The position numbers and the translations under genes were made by a program. Below the pieces are notes generated by a model. That model saw only the letters and a program-made list of their open reading frames with translations. It searched no databases and was not told the origin of the DNA. Source: Phocaeicola coprocola DSM 17136 (GTDB lineage Bacteria; Bacteroidota; Bacteroidia; Bacteroidales; Bacteroidaceae). Taken from it: 43,748 nt of DNA. The DNA lies in the NCBI RefSeq assembly GCF_000154845.1, contig NZ_DS981511.1:1-43748 (forward strand), read 5' to 3'. Positions 40,401 through 43,748 of the stretch are shown here, piece by piece (position 1 is the first letter of the stretch; every line of letters begins with the position of its first letter).

Positions 40401-40473
40401 CGGCTTGTCGTTTGCCACACTGCTTACATTATTTGTGACTCCGGCTCTATATGCTATTTTTTACAAAATATAG
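37447..40473 (+). CDS. RND-family efflux pump, inner-membrane subunit
   Basis: This 1008-aa proton-driven exporter belongs to the AcrB/HAE1 superfamily. The N-terminal TM helix (LSWLILILILSGGIFAY) is followed by the periplasmic porter loop (about 35-330) and TM2-6. TM4 carries the conserved acidic GMLVDNAIVVYD. A second periplasmic loop and TM8-12 (with IKNVIVLLDEVN) complete the expected 12-helix plan. It starts 12 bp after the adaptor, with tolC next, so it forms a tripartite pump. The substrate is not evident: the sequence looks more like multidrug than metal pumps, but this is weak. Confidence 0.93.
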   Translation: MKGLVKFFLTNKALSWLILILILSGGIFAYNNMGKLEDAPFTIKQALVTTSYPGASPMEVQQQVTDVLEESIQSLGELYYLKTENRAGLSKITVYVKKEIRAKDMQQLWDKLRRKVNDVQNKLPAGAGPSVVNDDFGDVLGVFYGLSSETHTYRELEDCAKKIKNELLDVKDVAKVELFGIQNRTIEVTVNPSLLSQSGVMMADIASAFERQNKVVDAGAIETSTNRLRIEADGSFTSLEEIENLTVVSRKGEYFRLGEIAEIRESYSRPARNLMRIGNIPAVGIAISTVSDGNVVEMAELVSQQIDKLKADMPEGYKLDIIYDQGYESAVANDGFVMNLIVSVLTVVAVLLFFIGFKNGFLIGSGLIFSIFGTLIYMQATGIALQRMSLAAIIIAMGMLVDNAIVVYDAALVNMQHGMRKRVAILNAVSSTAMPLLGATLIAVLTFLPVYLSPHITGEILSSLFIVIAVSLLLSWVLAITQNVFFVQEFVRRPRPEELKNELFTGRIYDFFRKALSFTIRKRYTVVGCMVVLLVVAGWGFRYIPQQFMPLLNKQYFSVDMWLPEGTRIEESEKQAAQLTEYLQTFDGVKKVSTYIGQTPPRYYLANAAYGPQPNYAQCLIEAETPEKSRELQEILYHKLPEKFQDALIRVNSFEINSIPQALIEARFCGDDPAVLDSLTNIAIGIMRKNPKVLNARNEWGNMAMMIKAGYDPVKAGRLNIGRSDMMNAVKSVSDGTAIGIYRDNDKKVPVLLRTKEEASWDTEKLEDPQIWNGSNSAPLGQVTDGINIAWEYPLVRTYNRQLSMAAQCDVKRGHTMKEVHAEIREEIENIKLPEGYSFFWDSQYKDQKEAMAALTKYFPLAIIMLIIILVMLFGNFRQPLIIFLILPLSLIGMVFGLLLTGFQFGFFCIAGWLGLLGMIIKNVIVLLDEVNVQRRAGIAPYTAVIEATVSRVRPVLMAALTTVFGSIPLLFDVVFGGMAATIVFGLSFATLLTLFVTPALYAIFYKI

Positions 40474-40536
40474 TGTCTATTGCGTTTTCTCGAAATTTAT
40501 GTGGAACTTTTTCTTAACTTTACAAATTACAAGAGG

Positions 40537-41838
40537 ATGAATAAATGGATTATATTGTGCCTGATGTGTGTTTCTGCACAAGCTCAGGCACAACACAACA
40601 AACTTTTGCAAGTATATCGCACCAAGGTGAAAGCATATAACCAAGACATAAAGGCAGCAGGATATGCAGCTTCCATACAACAGGAAAAAGAGAAATCGGC
40701 AAAAGCTGATTTCCTGCCTTCGCTGTCTGGTAATGCCAACTTCAACTATACCGGTAATCCGGCAGAACTCTCTGTAGCTATCCCTTCACTTAATGAGCCT
40801 GTTAGCTTTCAGGGACGAAATGCGAAATATGGGGCATCGCTTACATTAGCCCAGCCTATCTATTCAGGAGGAGCTCTACAGGCTGGATATGACAAGGCAA
40901 AAAAAGAAAATGAATCGTCACGTTATGAGCAGATGCGTGTGACAAACAATATCATATATGATGCTGATGTATATTATTGGAACAAAGTCGCACGTCAGGA
41001 AATGGTGACAGTGGCCGAAGAGTTTAAAGAATCGGTCGCAACGTTGGTTGAGGTAGTAAAAGACCGCGTAGAAGAAGAATATTCCGACCGCAACGATTTA
41101 CTTATGGCAGAAGTTAAACTGAATGATGCTGAATACCGGCTGATACAGTCGCGTAATGACGCAGAAGTAGCACGTTTATCTATGAACTCTTTCTCCGGCA
41201 TTCCATTCAACCAAGAGCTGGAAACAGACTCCGTCGTTGTGCCATTGACAGAAGTTCAGCACTTTCCGGGAACGGTAGAAACAGCTATGGCATCAAGACC
41301 GGAACTGCGAATAGCAACCAATAAAGTCGATATTCAAAGATCAGCTTCGAAAACCGCTAATGCACAATATTTGCCTAAACTGTCGGTTGGTATAGATGGA
41401 AGTTATTCATCACCGGGATATGATTTCAAATCGGATCTGGATCCTAATTACGCTGTATATGCCAAGTTAAGCGTACCTATATTCGAATGGGGTAAACGTA
41501 GACATACCAAAAAATCAGGGAAATATAGTGTAAACATGGCAATCGAGAATCATCATAAGGTGGCCGACAATATTCGTCTGGAAATAGAAACCGCCTTTTA
41601 TACCTACTCGCAAGCTATAGAAAAAGTTAGACTCATAGAAAGTTCCCTGTCGAAAGCTGCCGACAGCGAAAAGATGGCAATGGACAAATATAAAGAAGGT
41701 AATATTTCCATCCTTGAAGTTATCAATGCACAATTATATCATCAGGATGCCAAAATCAATTATATTCAGTCGAAGCTAAACGCTCAGATAGCTAAAAGCG
41801 GACTGGACAGAGCCACAGGGAAAATAGACATACAATAA
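40537..41838 (+). CDS. TolC-family outer membrane efflux channel
   Basis: The open frame reaches 40480, but MNKWIILCLMCVSAQAQAQ at 40537 follows an AAGAGG and starts with a clear signal peptide, giving 433 aa. The two-fold repeated outer membrane efflux fold is visible: PIYSGGALQAGYD (first half) and PIFEWGKRRHTK (second half), with long coiled helices after each. It exports material received from the RND pump across the outer membrane. It is directly downstream of the pump gene and 4 bp ahead of the histidine kinase gene. Confidence 0.92.
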   Translation: MNKWIILCLMCVSAQAQAQHNKLLQVYRTKVKAYNQDIKAAGYAASIQQEKEKSAKADFLPSLSGNANFNYTGNPAELSVAIPSLNEPVSFQGRNAKYGASLTLAQPIYSGGALQAGYDKAKKENESSRYEQMRVTNNIIYDADVYYWNKVARQEMVTVAEEFKESVATLVEVVKDRVEEEYSDRNDLLMAEVKLNDAEYRLIQSRNDAEVARLSMNSFSGIPFNQELETDSVVVPLTEVQHFPGTVETAMASRPELRIATNKVDIQRSASKTANAQYLPKLSVGIDGSYSSPGYDFKSDLDPNYAVYAKLSVPIFEWGKRRHTKKSGKYSVNMAIENHHKVADNIRLEIETAFYTYSQAIEKVRLIESSLSKAADSEKMAMDKYKEGNISILEVINAQLYHQDAKINYIQSKLNAQIAKSGLDRATGKIDIQ

Positions 41839-41842
41839 TAGA

Positions 41843-42907
41843 ATGATACAAATGAAAAGCAGACTGAAAGACATAAAGCGGTATTTGTGGGATGTACTTT
41901 TATTCTCCGGAATAGGATGCTTCTCTTATTTTCTATTGGTATATTATGCAGATATTCCTTCCCAATATCAAGACCGGCTGATGACTTTTCAGGCTTTTTC
42001 TGCCGTAGTTGTATTATTTAACGGGGTTGGACTCAGCGTAAAATACATAAACGAGAAACTGATGATGTATTATCAGTTTTTCTTAAAGAATCATCGCATG
42101 CTGTCTATCGGATTAATAACTGCTGCAATCATTCTCTTCATATCCAATTACCTGTTGCTGGTTTCTACCAAACTGCTCATAGAGTCACCTCATCCTTTTA
42201 TGCTGAAAGATAAAGGATTGTATGTCATGCTTACAGTGTGGTTTATAGAACTCATCATTGTAGGACAATTCATGCTGAACCGTTTTTACGTAGATCTGGT
42301 GAAGCTATATAAACGTGCAGAAGAACTGGAGGAAAAAACAGCACAAGCCCGGTATATGGCGCTACAAAACCAGCTGAATCCGCATTTTTTATTTAACAGT
42401 CTGAATACACTTATTTCTGAAATAGAATATAATCCGATGAATGCCATAGAATTTACACGAAACCTCGCCGATACATACAGGTATATTCTTTACTGCCAGG
42501 ACAAGCATACCATTCCGCTCAGAGAAGAGCTTGACTTTCTTAATACTTATATCCTACTTCAAAAAGTCCGTCTGGGAGATTGCCTAAATATAAACAATAA
42601 AATAGATGAAAAATACTGGGATGTACCTATTCCTCCTTTAACACTACAACTTTTAATAGAAAATGTCATCAAACACAATATCATAAGTCTCAGTAAACCC
42701 ATGGAAGTAAAACTGACCACCGAAGTACGTGACAAAGAGGTCTGGCTCAGTGTTTCCAATCCTATAAAACTCAAACAAGGGGTTGCCTCATCGGGAAAAG
42801 GGCTTATGAATCTCTCCCAACGCTATAAGTTATTATGCAACAGGGAGCTTATCATAGAAAACAACAAGAATAAATTTGTCATTAAAGTACCTTTATTATA
42901 TGAATAA
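41843..42907 (+). CDS. LytS/YehU-type sensor histidine kinase
   Basis: This 354-aa protein has four predicted N-terminal membrane helices (about 17-36, 50-66, 88-108, 126-146). A short coiled coil and the His_kinase domain follow: phosphoacceptor His181 in NQLNPHFLFNS, N-box LLIENVIKHN and G-box SGKGLMNL. Such kinases pair with LytTR-domain response regulators, normally the next gene. Here the operon ends in a terminator and IS66 debris, and no regulator is in the window. LytTR-like sites at 36288-36319 in front of this operon suggest that the missing partner controls the pump. Confidence 0.9.
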   Translation: MIQMKSRLKDIKRYLWDVLLFSGIGCFSYFLLVYYADIPSQYQDRLMTFQAFSAVVVLFNGVGLSVKYINEKLMMYYQFFLKNHRMLSIGLITAAIILFISNYLLLVSTKLLIESPHPFMLKDKGLYVMLTVWFIELIIVGQFMLNRFYVDLVKLYKRAEELEEKTAQARYMALQNQLNPHFLFNSLNTLISEIEYNPMNAIEFTRNLADTYRYILYCQDKHTIPLREELDFLNTYILLQKVRLGDCLNINNKIDEKYWDVPIPPLTLQLLIENVIKHNIISLSKPMEVKLTTEVRDKEVWLSVSNPIKLKQGVASSGKGLMNLSQRYKLLCNRELIIENNKNKFVIKVPLLYE

Positions 42908-42937
42908 AATGTAACCATTCTATTTTCCGCCACGACA

Positions 42938-42968
42938 ATTTTATCGGCTGTTTTTCAGCCGATAAAAT
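42938..42968. terminator. Terminator after the efflux/kinase operon
   Basis: A perfect 13-bp stem (attttatcggctg / cagccgataaaat) with a 5-nt tttt-containing loop lies 31 bp past the kinase stop. An A-run on one side and a T-run on the other let it work in both directions. Confidence 0.8.
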
Positions 42969-42997
42969 AAAAATGTCCGCAAGAAAATAGTTTAGTT

Positions 42998-43748
42998 TTA
43001 ACATTCCGATTTATAAAAACATGGCAGAAGGACCTTCTTGTCGCAGTCCTTACCATGAAGAATACATTCAAACAAGTGCTTCAGGTAATCCTGAGGGGCT
43101 ATATCATTAAGCTTGCAGCTTTCTATCAGAGAAAAGATGAATGCCGAGTTTCCTGCTGCATCCTCACTGCCTATGTTCATACAGTTCTTGAGCAGCAGCT
43201 TTACAGGTTTCATCCTTTGCTCACAGAGGTTGTTCGATATTTCCGCAGAACCGTCCTTGAGGATATTTTTCAGGGATTTCCACTGGTTTATCGTATAGTT
43301 CACAGCCTTTCTCATCAGTTCGTTTGCCATGAGTTTGGTATCCTGCATCATCATGACCACCTTATGATGGATACGTTCAAGAATAGGTCTCGTAAGCTTA
43401 AGTCTTTTTTCCTTAATCTGCTCACCGCTGAGTTTCATTGTGCGGAACAAGTCTTCATTTCTGAACATATCACCGATAGGGTCTATTATATCCATCGCAG
43501 TTCTGTCTGATGGCAAGGCATCGACCCACAGCCTCCTGCAGTGTGTCCAGCATCCTATATGAAGCACCTTTGAGTCTTCTCCGTCGAACATCCTGTAAAC
43601 CGTATATCCGTCTGTAGATACAGATCCCATAAATGTTCAAGGAGGTCTTTGCTACATCAGAGGCTCTGCTGCCGTTATTGTATGATAGTAAACACTTGAC
43701 ATGCTTGCAAAAAAGCCATAAATACTTTCTCCTGTAGCCTTGCCTTCG
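42998..43748 (-). pseudogene. IS66-family transposase, frameshifted and partial
   Basis: The reverse strand encodes the catalytic and C-terminal part of an IS66 TnpC: TDGYTVYRMFD, HIGCWTHCRRLWVDAL, and SNNLCEQRMKPVKLLLKN with the IS66_C tail. The main frame (43630-42998, 210 aa) begins in mid-domain. Upstream, the expected NNGSRASDVAKTSLN segment is in one frame and EGKATGESIYGFFASMSSVYYH in another. At least two single-base deletions (near 43673 and 43632) therefore interrupt it, and it runs off the window. It is either a decayed copy or affected by indel errors. The terminal repeats are not recognised. Confidence 0.8.

Overview
The window looks like a gut Bacteroidales chromosome (Bacteroides or a close relative). 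The evidence is AT-rich sequence, TAnnTTTG-type -7 promoter boxes, a DnaK ending in EEVK, and NBU-like mobilizable elements with paired zinc/HTH proteins and tyrosine integrases. Most of it is mobile DNA next to the core gene dnaK.

Layout. (1) 1-765: end of an IS21-family element (istB) inserted in a mobilization gene. (2) about 765-7358: integrative mobilizable element E1, read leftward: HTH regulator, integrase, HTH/excisionase-like protein, a frameshifted DUF3987 primase-helicase, a possible oriT, mobC, mobA and a truncated mob accessory gene. (3) 7348-33924: a second, related but larger element, E2. From left to right it carries a membrane protein of unknown function, a TOTE-type primase-helicase-PLD protein, an ISAs1-family IS, and a type I restriction-modification locus (XRE, hsdR, hsdM, DUF1016 nuclease, hsdS). 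An hsdS shufflon follows, built on two 1,442-bp inverted arms that each carry a copy of the same tyrosine recombinase. Then come the backbone genes: MOBV relaxase, TOPRIM/zinc-ribbon protein, DUF3987 ATPase, HTH, integrase. A SIR2-HerA defence pair sits between the integrase and the last HTH gene. (4) 33907-35814: dnaK. (5) 36395-42907: an RND efflux operon (lipoprotein adaptor with a frameshift, pump, TolC-like channel, LytS-type kinase). (6) 42998-43748: a degraded IS66 transposase.

Main interpretation. Both elements end on the right in the same arrangement: HTH gene, two tandem 11-bp repeats, a hairpin containing aactcattgag, then acttcctcaaa with the reading FEEVK-stop, which is the C-terminus of DnaK. 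The simplest explanation is that E1 and E2 integrated in tandem at the 3' end of dnaK, each rebuilding the last dnaK codons and a terminator. E1 looks decayed. E2 has an intact backbone and carries at least two, probably three, anti-phage modules: TOTE-like, phase-variable type I RM, and SIR2-HerA. The SIR2-HerA pair is bounded by a 24-bp direct repeat that duplicates the HTH-stop/integrase-start junction, so insertion kept both backbone genes whole. This looks like a cargo-loading site.

Several genes differ from an intact reading by one nucleotide (istB, E1 primase twice, one silent TRD, the efflux adaptor, IS66 twice). This may be real decay, or residual indel error in the assembly.
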